Assembly: GCA_041660965.1 (NCBI GenBank)
Contig: JBAZVH010000001.1
Span: 310,001 to 374,000 of the forward strand
Length of the DNA: 64,000 nt
Origin: Candidatus Gracilibacteria bacterium
GTDB lineage: Bacteria; Patescibacteriota; Gracilibacteria; BD1-5; JAGOOR01
Direction: 5' to 3'
Below are positions 52,320 through 62,509 of this stretch, one piece after another. Every line of letters begins with the position of its first letter. The first letter of the stretch is position 1. Below the pieces are notes generated by a model. The model was not told the origin of the DNA, did not search any database, and saw only the letters and a list, made by a program, of their open reading frames with translations. The position numbers and the translations under genes were made by a program.

Positions 52320-53645
52320 CTAAATCTGTGTTTTCCCTAAAAATGGTACCAACACTGCTGGAATAACGACAGATCCATCTTTTTGTTGGAAGTTTTCTAG
52401 GATTGCTACCATCGCTCGACCGCAAGCGAAAGCCGTTGCGTCATTGGTATGAATCAGCTCAAGTTCACCATTTTCTCGTCGAACACGGGTTTGGAGTCGA
52501 CGAGCTTGATAATCAGACATATAGTCCGCGGTATGGGTTTCTCGATATTTCCCTTGTCCTGGGAGCCATGCTTCTAGATCAGCCCCCTTGGCATTTGGCT
52601 TTCCGATATCAAAGGTGCATTTTTGCAGTTTACGATAGGGAATGCCCAGTTCTTGCATCATATATTCCTGGATAGCGGAAAGGAAAAGATGTTCCTCATG
52701 CGCTGTCTCGGCGGTAGTAAAGCTCTCCATCTCGAGTTTATCAAATTGATGCATACGGATAATGCCTTCCATATCCTTGCCGTACGTTCCTGCTTCGCCG
52801 CGAAATGAGGTTGCATACCCGATATAGCGGACGGGGAGTTGTTTTTCTTCAAAGATTTCTCCGATATACATCGAGCCAAGTACGTGTTCAGCACTTCCCT
52901 GAAGCCAGAGATCTTGTCATTCAATCTTGTAACGCTCTTCTCGTGGTTCGAGACGATCCATCGCATCATACGGCTCAGTGCGAATCATATAGGGCGGAAG
53001 CACTGGGGTAAAAGGTTTACTGGAAATCTTAAGACCAGCATTGGCAATCACTTTCTTCAGTATTTCTTCATTTGTTAGCACACTCATCACCCATTGAATC
53101 AGTGCAAATTGAAGGAGTACCATATCGCCCAGGAGGTACGCAAATCGTGAACCAGCGACATTGCCAGCTCGTTCCTTATCTATCCATCCGTGAAGTGCTG
53201 CTATTTCAGCATGATTGCGTGGTGTAAAAGAAAATTTTGGTATTTTCCCCCATTCTTTCACGACGACATTGTCTTCTTCAGAGTGCCCAATTGGCGTGTC
53301 TGGTGTGGGAATATTGGGGATTTTTTTGAGGAGTGCAAGATGCTCAGATTCAAGAACCTCATACTCTTTTTCAAGGATTTGAAGTTCTTCTTTGAGCTTC
53401 TTTGCTTCTTCGATTATTGCTGGGTCTGGCTTATTAGTGCCCCCTTGAGAAAGGGGGGTAGGGGGGATTTTGAGCGAAGCCGAGAGCTCATTGCGACGAG
53501 CACGAAGTGATTCTACCTGTTGTTGGAGGGGTTTCCTCTTATCATCAAGTGCAAGAAATGCATCAAAATCTACTTTGACAGATTTATTTTTGATGGCTGC
53601 ACGGACGATATCAAGATTTTCACGAATAAAGGAGAGGGAGAGCAT
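52320..53645 (-). CDS. serS: Seryl-tRNA synthetase with repeat insertion
   Basis: 441 residues. N-terminal tRNA-binding coiled coil (LSLSFIRENLDIVRAAIKNK to LALLKKIPN), class II motif 2 TSFRGEAGTYGKDMEGIIRM and motif 3 GRAMVAILENFQ. KIPPTPLSQGGT inside the coiled-coil arm is encoded by a repeat (GCCCCCTTGAGAAAGGGGG type) and lengthens the arm tip region. It charges tRNA-Ser. ATG at 53645 preferred over an upstream TTG. One TGA glycine before the catalytic core (KIEGQDLWL). Confidence 0.96.
53439..53471 (-). repeat. Repeat insertion within serS
   Basis: GCCCCCTTGAGAAAGGGGG followed by TAGGGGGGATTTT, one half of the 44494-44611 element, translated as KIPPTPLSQGGT. Confidence 0.85.
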
Positions 53646-53725
53646 ATAAATTATTACAAACAAATAATATGAGAATTATAGATAATTCTCTGAAAAAGGA
53701 AAAATATCCTTAAACAAATTTTCTA

Positions 53726-54166
53726 TTATTCTGAGCAGACCCACAGATTTCAATCTGTATTACCCACACCAGTTATATAATTATTCGGTTTTTTTGCTAC
53801 CTGAAAAGGTAAGTTTGGGGTATCGCTCAGCTTATTATATCATCTTCCTGCATTGTAATGGATATTACTTATTCTTTTTAATTCTTCAACTGAACATCAA
53901 AAAACTTTTGCAAATCTTTCAAGTACCATCTCATACATCTCTGGAGGCAAATTACTTATTAAAAAATCTTGATATATGCCTGGTTTATGCCATGCTGAAA
54001 GACTAATAGAGGAAGTTCTCGGTATATATCCTCTACCATGGATAGATAGTGCTCTCAGCGTAACTGGATGAATATCAAGTGTTGTCGCGATTCTATCGGA
54101 AACACTTATTGTGGGTATATTCCTAATAGGGTCATGAACAGGTGGTGTGAGAATTTCTGGTACCAT
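53726..54166 (-). CDS. Small protein, unknown
   Basis: 146 residues. It starts MVPEILTPPVHDPIRN, like the MPEILPTPP start of the solute-binding protein, but has no membrane segment. A helical part (LPPEMYEMVLERFAKVFGCS followed by VEELKRI) could be part of a helix-turn-helix. Three TGA glycines in the second half. TTGACA lies upstream on the minus strand at 54214-54209, overlapping the xth stop. Function unknown. Confidence 0.65.
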
Positions 54167-54215
54167 AGATAATTATATTATATATACCATTATCGTTAAA
54201 AATAAATGATGTCAA

Positions 54216-54980
54216 CTATTCTATAACCATCCCCACTGGACAATGATCTGACCCCATCACATCTGGATGAATAGTAGCATTCTGAATACGATGAGTGATA
54301 TTCTGAGATGCGAGAAAATAATCGATTCTCCAACCAGAATTATTGGCTCGTGCATTTCAGAAATTGGACCACCACGTATAGAGCCCCTCTTCTCCAGGAT
54401 GTTGCTCGCGGAATATATCGACAAGTCCTGCATCGAGGAATTTATCAAAGCCGTGCCGTTCTTCATGCGTAAAACCATGCATGCCTTCATTTTGTTTTGG
54501 ATTTTTCAGATCAATTGGTTGATGGGCTACATTGAGGTCTCCACAGAGAATTACTGGTTTATGCGTTTGAAGTTTCTTTACAAATGAGCACATTGCCTTG
54601 TCCCACTCCTGACGATATGGAAGCCGTGAAAGATCATCTTTTGCATTGGGAACATAGGTCGTGATATAATAGAAATCAGGAAATTCGAGAGCAAGTGTCC
54701 GGCCTTCATTATCCGCTTCAGTGCCAATACGATTCATCACAGCCATGGGGGGAATCCGCGTAAAAACAGCGGTTCCCGAATAACCAGGTCGTTCTGCAGA
54801 GTTAAAGATGCACTCATACCCAAGAGATTGAATAATATCTGTTTCTGCGATGATCTGCTCTGGTTTTGCCTTAATTTCCTGTAATCCAATAATATCAGCA
54901 TCGAGTTTTTGAAGAATGCCAACAAAATCTTTTTTCATAACAGCTCGTATTCAGTTCACATTCCAGGAGAAGAGTTTCAT
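54216..54980 (-). CDS. xth: Exodeoxyribonuclease III
   Basis: 254 residues. MKLFSWNVNGIRAVMKKDF (TGA glycine in NVNGIR), LQEIKA with the metal-binding Glu, PGYSGTAVFTR, CGDLNVAH, and RIDYFLAS with SDHCPVGM at the end. The fold and catalytic residues of AP endonuclease/exonuclease III are complete. It cuts 5' of abasic sites and acts after the Nth glycosylase. Confidence 0.97.
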
Positions 54981-54997
54981 AAGATTTTATATTAAAA

Positions 54998-55092
54998 GGT
55001 AAAAGTCATAGTAACAGTCATAGGGTTGATTTTTGTTTTTAAAATACAGTGAAAAATACAAATTCCTTCCTTTTTCTATGACTATCACTGTC
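54998..55092. repeat. Inverted pair of GTCATAG repeats
   Basis: aaaagtcatagtaacagtcatagggttg near 55003 faces its complement type cttcctttttctatgactatcactgtcact near 55062, between the xth and rseP genes. Confidence 0.65.
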
Positions 55093-55093
55093 A

Positions 55094-56299
55094 CTAACGA
55101 GTAAATATATCCTTCCAGGTTACCAGTACGCTCGCTATTATCAAGAGTATAAAACCAAGGGAATGAATTATCTGTTCAATACGAGGAGATATCTTGAATC
55201 TCGGCGCTATGCAATGTATACCCTGATTGACGAGAACCAGCAGGCAACGACCTCCATCAAGTGCTGGTAATGGGAGGAGATTAAAGACTCAGAGACTCAG
55301 AGAGATCATCGCGATCATCACAAGTACTGCTCGCACATCAACTCCATTTCGTACCATATCAACAAATACTTTCCCGATGGCAACCGGTCCTCCGATACCA
55401 TCCGTGGCTTCCTTTTTCTCTGCCTGGGTAGCAGTATCAGAAAAGCTGGTGACAATAATGGCACCAAAAGTCCGAAATGAAAATCCAATCTGATGATATA
55501 CTTCGAGCATACCGCGATAGAGCGCCTCGGGAAGGGATTTGTACTGGTATTCTACAAGACGAATATTTGGTGTCACAAAAACGCCTACTTTACCAGCTAC
55601 GGGAGTCAGCATAACCTCGACAGGCAATGCATCACGAAGGAGTGAGAATATATATTGTCACCTCCCCGTTCCGAGAATACGTAAAACGTCCTCCGGAGTT
55701 TGGATGATTTCACCATTCACTGAGAGGAGGATGTCTCCTGCATGTATACCTCATTTTTCTGCAATACTTCCGGTAACAGGATCAATCAGTACTCATGGCT
55801 TTCTCTCGAGAACACCCGCTATCTCCGCCTGTGCAACAGTATCAAAAATAGGAATCAGCTGAGTCCCGTGATCCAATCGAGAGATAAGTGAATGTGGTTC
55901 AAATTCGCGAATCTGGACATGAATTGGCGATGTACCGAGAGAAAAAAGCATGCCAAATATCACGCCTGCTAAAAGAAAGTTCATCGTCACTCCTGCCAGC
56001 AAAATCAAGACTTGTTTCCACCACTTCGCCATCGGAACTGCATCTTTTGCTTTACTTTCGAGACTGGTACTATCTTCCCCTTTGAGACGAACGAATCCAC
56101 CAATTGGAAACCAGTTGAATGTCCATTCTGTCCCTTTTTTATCACGAAATATCCGCTTCAGACGAGGCGGAATACCGATGCCAAATTCGAGCACTTTGAC
56201 ACCGCTCCATCGTGCTATCAGAAAATGCCCCATTTCATGGAGAAAGACTACTATAAAAAATACAAATAAGGCAAGAAGAATGCCGAGGAAGAGAGTCAT
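55094..56299 (-). CDS. rseP: Site-2 protease RseP
   Basis: 401 residues. HEMGH zinc motif in the first helix (VFLHEMGHFLIARWSG), GGFVRLKGED, one PDZ domain (about residues 160-260: IHAGDILLSVNGEIIQTPED), and the third zinc ligand in PLPALDGGR near the C-terminus. It cleaves membrane proteins such as anti-sigma factors and signal peptides in the membrane. Three TGA glycines. One PDZ domain rather than two, as in many Gram-positive homologues. Confidence 0.95.
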
Positions 56300-56359
56300 A
56301 GGGTGCAGTTATACCTAATTATAGGAACTTTTGTATTTTCACAAAAAAAGAAGAAGATA

Positions 56360-56388
56360 TTGACAATTAAATATAAATAAAATAATAT
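56360..56388 (+). promoter_or_regulatory. Strong consensus promoter, leaderless geometry
   Basis: TTGACA at 56360-56365, a 17-base spacer, TAATAT at 56383-56388, then 5 bases to the ATG at 56394. Confidence 0.75.
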
Positions 56389-56393
56389 ATATT

Positions 56394-57083
56394 ATGAAAT
56401 TGAATACTAGTGAGGCATTAGTTGGTATAGATTGGGGTAATATTCCTCCAAATTTTATTAATGTCTCAAGTATTCTACCTACTCCGTGAATACAGTGTTT
56501 AGGAGAAAGCACATATTTCTCAACTCCTCAAATTCGACAAAGTCCACAATATTCAAGATGATACTGGTATTGTTTAGGTATTGTGTGAAATTGAGAAGAT
56601 TGAAATTATCTAGGACATATTCTACCTGGTAATATCATAAGTTCATATTGTCCCGAAAGAATAAATCATTGTACGACAAATATCGTGAGAAGTAGATTAG
56701 AGATATCTCATATATTAGGAGAGTGGAGGAATAACGGTTTGAAAGCAGAAGATATGGGATTATTTTGATGAAGAATTTGGACTAGATCGCAATGAGATTG
56801 ATACTTAACAAGTATGACTTTATTACAGGATATATGCGGTAATGTATTTGGACAAGGTATCCCGATTATAGGATTGCCAACAATCGGTGATGTATGTGTA
56901 GCAGAAAATGGATGTACGTACATCCATTGACCTCAACATGCCTTAGTTACTCAAGAGCGATGAGTAGTGATTCACAGTACAGCATGAACAGCATTAACAA
57001 CAAGTATTACAATGGATGAATTACCTGAAAAAATTCGTCAAATACTATCTGCACCAAACATCTTCAAAAGAGATAAGTTATAA
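56394..57083 (+). CDS. Glycine- and cysteine-containing protein, unknown
   Basis: 229 residues; sixteen or so of its glycines are TGA, so the standard code hides it completely. No signal peptide. Cysteines are scattered (QCLGES, YWYCLG, SYCPERINHC, VCVAENGC). GRIWTRSQGDGYLTSMTLLQ and GQGIPIIGLPTIGDVCVAEN have no family I recognise. It has its own consensus promoter. High TGA use resembles the gene at 39582-39974, hinting at related or foreign origin. Confidence 0.7.
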
Positions 57084-57215
57084 AAATCCCTTGCATTCTA
57101 TATTAGCACATTACCAAAATATTGTTGTTTCCCATGAATCTCTTAGATAGCAGTCTCAAGGAGAAGCAAGCAGCCAAAATAGGATTTATAAAGCACAATG
57201 AAATCATTCAATAAT

Positions 57216-57860
57216 TTACCCTAACGCCTTAATATCCAATACCTTCGCACCAGAAACCAGCTTAATGAGGGCAAGATCATGGGTTGCAAAAATAATTGTC
57301 GTTCCTTGTGCATGGATAGTTTTGAGGAGCTCTATGATCTTCACTGTATTTGCGTAATCGAGATTCCCTGTTGGCTCATCTGCCAGAATCATTTTGGGAC
57401 TGTGAATCAGTGCTCGTGCGATCGCTACTCTTTGTGCTTCTCATCCAGAAAGCTGCTTAGGGAAGGAGTCTTTTTTATGCGTCAATCCGACATAATGAAG
57501 GAGTTCAGGCACTCGCTTCTTGATCAGAGTTGTACCATACGAGCACATCTCCATGGCATACGCGATATTTTCTGCAACGGTCTTATATTCTATCAGTTTA
57601 TGATCCTGAAATATCATTCCGCACGTTCGTCGATACGCTCGTAGATGAGAAGGACTGAGCTGGTAGATATCTCGAAGAGTGTCATCTATCACTGACCCGT
57701 GCAGTGGTGGGAGATTCCCGAAAAGTATTTGCAAAAATGTCGACTTTCCACTCCCTGAAGGACCAGTCAAAAAAATCCAATCACCTGGATTGATATTAAA
57801 CGTGAAATGTTTAATAACTGGTTTTTTCTGATATCAGGCAGTGATGTTGAGGAGTTTCAT
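57216..57860 (-). CDS. ftsE: Cell division ATP-binding protein FtsE
   Basis: 214 residues. Walker A GPSGSGKSTFLQ; CGMIFQDHKLIEYKTVAENI (the FtsE QDxKLL region); signature LSGGEAQRVAIARA (first G of the pair is TGA); Walker B MILADEPTGNLD; H-loop FATHD. It works with FtsX to activate peptidoglycan hydrolases at division. No ftsX lies beside it in the window, so a LolD-like role is possible, though the sequence favours FtsE. Confidence 0.88.
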
Positions 57861-57869
57861 AGGTGAGGT

Positions 57870-58010
57870 TTAATGAGTTTAATACGTTTTATAGGTTTAA
57901 TGAGTTGAGTTAGTTTAGTTGGTTGTCCGAACCAATAATCCTTCATTTTGTATTGTGCTCTTTGTATTTTGTATTTGTAAGAACATCTTCCTTCCTATGA
58001 CTATTACTAT
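57870..58010. repeat. Cluster of dispersed repeats before ftsE
   Basis: Contains gtttaatgagttgagttagtttagttggttg (type at 43503 and 44466), cattttgtattgtgctctttgtattttgtattt (the T-rich family) and cttcctatgactattactatgactg (GTCATAG family) side by side. Confidence 0.65.
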
Positions 58011-58036
58011 GACTGTTTTATCTCTTCGAAAATTGA

Positions 58037-58612
58037 TTATTCTTTTACGGAGCAAGTAAAGCTCGCAAGTATGTTTCTATACTGATCGTAGGTCGTTGGA
58101 TCAGTATCATTCGCTAATCCGATTGTGATGAGATAGACTGTTTTTCGACATACTTTCGCAGTTTGGAAGAAGAGATGCTCTTCAGTGACTTCATTATACT
58201 TTGCATGAAATATACCGAGCTGGCTCGTCGTACCATCATCGAATTTGAGCGCTTCATCACTCACAATCGTGGTAGAAAGATATTCACGAGATGCCCAGAG
58301 CATACTCTGGCGAGCATATTCTCCTGAAGAAGCATCTGTCATCAGAGTATCTGAGAGAACGACGATGTTATTCATAAATCATCGCTTATTCACGAACGAT
58401 CGCATCGCAAGTTCAAATTTTCATCGAATCGGTGCAGAAACTTTTGTGACATCCACCTTTTCCCAAGATGCCGGAAGCTTTACTGTAAAGCCGATTCATG
58501 AGTATTGTGCCAATCAGCTCTCGTCGAGCACCACAGCATCCGTGCTCGCTCCACAACCTGTCAATATCAGCAAGCATATCCCCCAAAAGAGCACTCTCGT
58601 TCGCATTTTCAT
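58037..58612 (-). CDS. Lipoprotein, PsbP/DUF-like stress-type
   Basis: 191 residues. Signal peptide MKMRTRVLFWGICLLILTGC with lipobox LTGC. The mature part contains GIGFTVKLPASWEKVDVTK and ends FTCSVKE, the pattern of PsbP-like lipoproteins (short domain with PxxW near the start and a late Phe/Cys). Several TGA glycines. It follows the membrane protein at 58696-59316 by 83 bases. Function unknown. Confidence 0.75.
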
Positions 58613-58695
58613 AGCAAAGTATTACAAAAAAGATAAGAATAGCATATGCTACTTATCAAAAAATGCAATCAAAAAATCAGATTCACGAGCATCTC

Positions 58696-59316
58696 TTATC
58701 TCCAAAAAGGTACATAGATACTCGCAATGACAACTATAAATAATGCTACGGCGAGGCAACGGAATATAGATACGACAATCTTATTATGAAACCAAGCAGG
58801 GCCACCAAACCATACTGTCAAGCTCAATAATCCCGTCAATACACCAAAGAGGGCATCTCGAATACGGGAAAGTATCGGGAAATCATAAAATCAAAACATA
58901 ATCACCCTATTGTTCACCACCCATGCTATCACGACAAAAATCGCCAGTATCAAAAGCATATATCGCATTGAAAGTTGGAGCCGAATATTTTTGACATCTT
59001 GGCTACGAATCATAGATTGATAGACAGAATCCTCTGCGAGGAGTCGTGCAAAACGCTCATCAGTCGTTGGCGGGGTGGCTGAAGTCTCTACCGAGGGATT
59101 TGCGAGCGTTTCTGATACTGGCGGAGCGAGTGGTACTTCGATTTTTTCAGGCACCTGCAATACTGGTGTTATGCCAAGATGATTTTTATGAAATAAGTGT
59201 GCTATCGAATCAAATATTCCTGTATGTGTTGGTGCTGGCACAGAAGGCACTTGTCATACATTTTGAGACGATGGCAATATCTCTTTGGAAGAAGTTTCAT
59301 TATTTTGTGCATTCAT
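58696..59316 (-). CDS. Membrane protein with proline-rich head, unknown
   Basis: 206 residues from ATG 59316. A Ser/Pro/Thr-rich N-terminus (about 80 residues, with EVPLAPPVSE and TSATPPTTDERF) is followed by three hydrophobic helices: YMLLILAIFVVIAWVV, ALFGVLTGLLSLTVWFGG and CLAVALFIVVIASIYV. Two TGA codons. No family recognised. It is divergent from gatC. Confidence 0.72.
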
Positions 59317-59360
59317 ACCTTGTATAGCGGTCAAAAATAAATACAATACTTTAGTCCCAC

Positions 59361-59366
59361 TATAAT
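59361..59366 (+). promoter_or_regulatory. TATAAT box before gatC
   Basis: TATAAT at 59361-59366, 8 bases before the gatC ATG; no clear -35. It suggests a leaderless transcript. Confidence 0.5.
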
Positions 59367-59374
59367 ACCAATTT

Positions 59375-59671
59375 ATGATTCCAACGCAAGACCAAGTACG
59401 ACATGTGGCAAAACTGAGTCGTCTTCACCTCACAGAAGAGGAAGTAATCCTCTACCAATCACAGCTTTCTGATATCTTTGGCTATATCGACAAACTCTCT
59501 GAGATCGATGTCTCTCACATATCCGAAACAAAACATGCCTCCAGATATCAGATGAATCTCCGACCAGATGTCATCAACATGATGGATGATCCTGAAAAAC
59601 TGATAGCTGTCACAGAGCAAGAAGTCATCGGTAATCATGTCGCTATTACCAATATTATGAAACGGCGATAA
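59375..59671 (+). CDS. gatC: Glutamyl/aspartyl-tRNA amidotransferase subunit C
   Basis: 98 residues. VRHVAKLSRLHLTEEEVILY, QLSDIFGYIDKLSEIDV and the LRPDVI segment match GatC throughout. It stabilises the GatA-GatB complex that makes Gln-tRNA or Asn-tRNA. gatA and gatB are not in the window. No TGA codon. Confidence 0.96.
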   Translation: MIPTQDQVRHVAKLSRLHLTEEEVILYQSQLSDIFGYIDKLSEIDVSHISETKHASRYQMNLRPDVINMMDDPEKLIAVTEQEVIGNHVAITNIMKRR

Positions 59672-59714
59672 TCTGTCTTCTATATCCCCATTTTATTTCT
59701 TTACCCTTTCTTAT

Positions 59715-60953
59715 ATGCGAAAAACCTTCCTTATTTCTTCTCTCTTCTTTCTTCTCTCTTCTTTTGGAATCGTTCTTGCTTATACAGTTGCAGATGAAAA
59801 TAATGCAAATTATTTGGCAGGTGAACATATCATTATGGATCATTCGGATGCCCCCATTCAGTATCGATTTGATGATAAAATTATTCGACAAGAGATGGTG
59901 GGTATCGCACTCAAGATAAAGTGAATTACGATACCGAGCGAGTATGTCTGTAAGAAATATTTTTCTGATGTGACGGGTAATGATTGGGTATGCTGAGCCG
60001 TAGAACTCGCGGCTGATAATGGGATTGTGAGTCGATGAAATGCGACATTCCGTCCAAAAGATTTTGTCACACGAGCCGAAGCTCTTGCGATGCTCAGTGG
60101 TGTCGTCTGTTTGCCAAAACTCACGGCAAAAGAATATGCTTTTTTAGAGGAAGCATTCCCTGAACTCGTCGACCAACATAGCAATAAAACTACTTGGCAA
60201 AAAGCTCTCTGGGAAACACTTTCTTTTGGAACCAAAGATATCGGACTCTCCGCGATGGATAGCACTCTCACTATGACAGAAGCACAAAAAACACAATCCA
60301 ATGAGCCAAATACCGATACCACACGAGCAGGAGTCTTTGCGTTTGGTGAATACTTTCTCTCCTACCAAAAAAAATACGGAACCTGCGAAACGACTGCACG
60401 ACAGCCAATTATCTTCTCAACCGATGATGTCACCAGCGTCCCAAATAAAACTACAGGGAAATCTAATTCTGCTGGTACCTACACCGTGCAGTATTCTGAT
60501 GCTCTCGTCTCTGGGGAAGTCAGATACGCAGGTGTGATGAATGCTGGGGTCCGTACTTCAAAACCTTTTTCTTGGGATTTCCTGACTTCTACCAAAGAAA
60601 CACTTCTTACTCAGAAGAAACTCCAATTCTTCTCTGTTGGTACGACACGATTTGGCGCTCTCTACGCCTATGAAAGCCCAGATTTTTACCGTGTTAAGAT
60701 TTTTGAATACGGTAATTTCTGAGTAAAAGATGTCCAATTCTATGACCCTGCAAAAAAAATCGATCTCTCTGATGATGCTCGTGCCGCTGGCAGCAATAAT
60801 CCAAGCATGGAAGAATATACCTCAAAGGGGCTCCGTCTAGAAGGAAGCTCCCTCTTCCTCGAGTCGTATGATAGTACTCTCGGTAAATCACGACTGAAAA
60901 AGTATCAGTATTCTGATGGCGTCTTTATCCGAATCGGTGATGTCGTCATCTAA
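59715..60953 (+). CDS. SLH-domain surface protein 1
   Basis: 412 residues. Signal peptide MRKTFLISSLFFLLSSFGIV to about residue 21. An SLH-type domain (about residues 40-140) has RFDDKIIRQEMVGIALKIKG, CKKYFSDVTGNDWVCGAVEL and ADNGIVSRG. The C-terminal region of about 260 residues is beta-rich (GTYTVQYSDALVSGEVRYAG; YESPDFYRVKIFEYGNF). SLH domains hold proteins to cell-wall polysaccharide. First of three tandem paralogues. The start has a T-rich leader (ctttcttat). Confidence 0.85.
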
Positions 60954-60972
60954 ATAATCTATAATTTCTCCA

Positions 60973-62487
60973 ATGAAAAAACCACTTCTATTTTGTATTT
61001 TGTCCTTTGTATTTTGTATTTGAACAACCTTTGCTTACACGAGTGAAGATACTTCCATCGCCAATTATCTCGCTGATCAAGGTATCATCACAAAGCAAAC
61101 TACAGCTTCCAAATATCGATTAGATGATAAAATACTTCGACAAGAAGTAATCGCTATGGCATTGAAAATAAAATGAATCACTACACCGACGAATACTACG
61201 TGCAAGAAATACTTCGCTGATGCAACAAAAAATGATTGGGTATGTCGAGCAGTAGAACTGGCTGCTGATAATGGAATTATTACAAAAAGTAATAAATATG
61301 CCAATCCTGGGAAAAGTATTACACGAGCAGAGGCATTTTCTATGATTTATAACGCTTCTTGAATAGTACCTTTTCGGGAATTAGGAGGATTTCAAATATT
61401 AGATAAGGATGCTGTTTCGTGGCAAAAGGATCTTTTTCAGAAAATTCATGATTCTGAAATTCCTATGCCTGGAGAAAAATACATGGCATCAAATACTCCT
61501 GCGATTCCGGTCTATTTTTATCCAAACCGTCTCGCTCTTCGTGCCGAAGTGTTTGGGTTTGCAAAAAATATTGTATCCTCTCAATATATTACAATAAATG
61601 ATGCTATTCTACCACAATGTTGAATTGCTATAAATTCTACATACTCCTCAAAGCCAACTACTAATCTTTGCGCTTCATGAAATCCGTCTAAAGTAGTTCT
61701 AAATAAAGTTTGGATATGGGAATGCATAGCTGATAACGGCGCAATAGCATCGTGTACTGCTCACAGTAATGTTTCAACCACTAATAATCAATATTATTGG
61801 GGTATTGCTGATTGGTCAGCGTGTTGGAAAGAACAACAGGAAAGAAGCATTCTTTGCAGGGATTCCCTTGGAATGAACGTAGAAGAATTCTTATGTCAAG
61901 GATCTACTAAGCCAATTTCAAAAAGAAGTTGTTCGATATGTAGTGATGGGAAAATTGTTACTGACTCTAAAAATTGTACAAATTATACCTCAAATATAGT
62001 AGATCCATGGTGAATATGTGCCGATAACATACAGTCTAGGGAAGTACAGTGTATTGATAATGCTACATGATTAACCACATCCAATGTAAATGCATGTCCT
62101 GGAAGAATAACAACAAAGTCCTGTGGGGAACTGAATTGTCAAAAAGAAATTGATGGTGTTATTTTTCGTATTGAACCTTGCTCTATAAACACTACCATGA
62201 CTTTTGGTGAAAATAAAAGTTTTAAAATAACTCTGATTCCTGATAAAATAGACTATTCATACGGTATTAATCTGATGTCAGCTATATGATTACCTTCAGA
62301 TGGAGTAGGGTGATTATGATGATGATGAGCTAAAGGAATCAGAGAGTCCAACTTATATTTTGATAAGTCTCTTCCCAGATGATTCTACAGTTGACACATA
62401 CCTATTTGGATTAACCCTATTAATGCTTCTAATACATACGGTGAAAGAAAAACGCTCCATTTTGCTTTCCAACTAGAAGTAAAATAA
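60973..62487 (+). CDS. SLH-domain surface protein 2, Cys-rich
   Basis: 504 residues. The signal peptide contains the T-rich repeat (CILSFVFCIG). The SLH-like domain repeats RLDDKILRQEVIAMALKIKG, CKKYFADATKNDWVCRAVEL and a second copy up to RAEVFGFAKNI. The C-terminal half has about 25 cysteines (for example RSCSICSDGK) and probably disulfides. A run of TGA codons near 62311-62336 gives GLGGGGAKG. Second of three tandem paralogues, 19 bases after the first. Confidence 0.82.
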
Positions 62488-62509
62488 AAAACTACTTAAT
62501 TTCTCTTTT

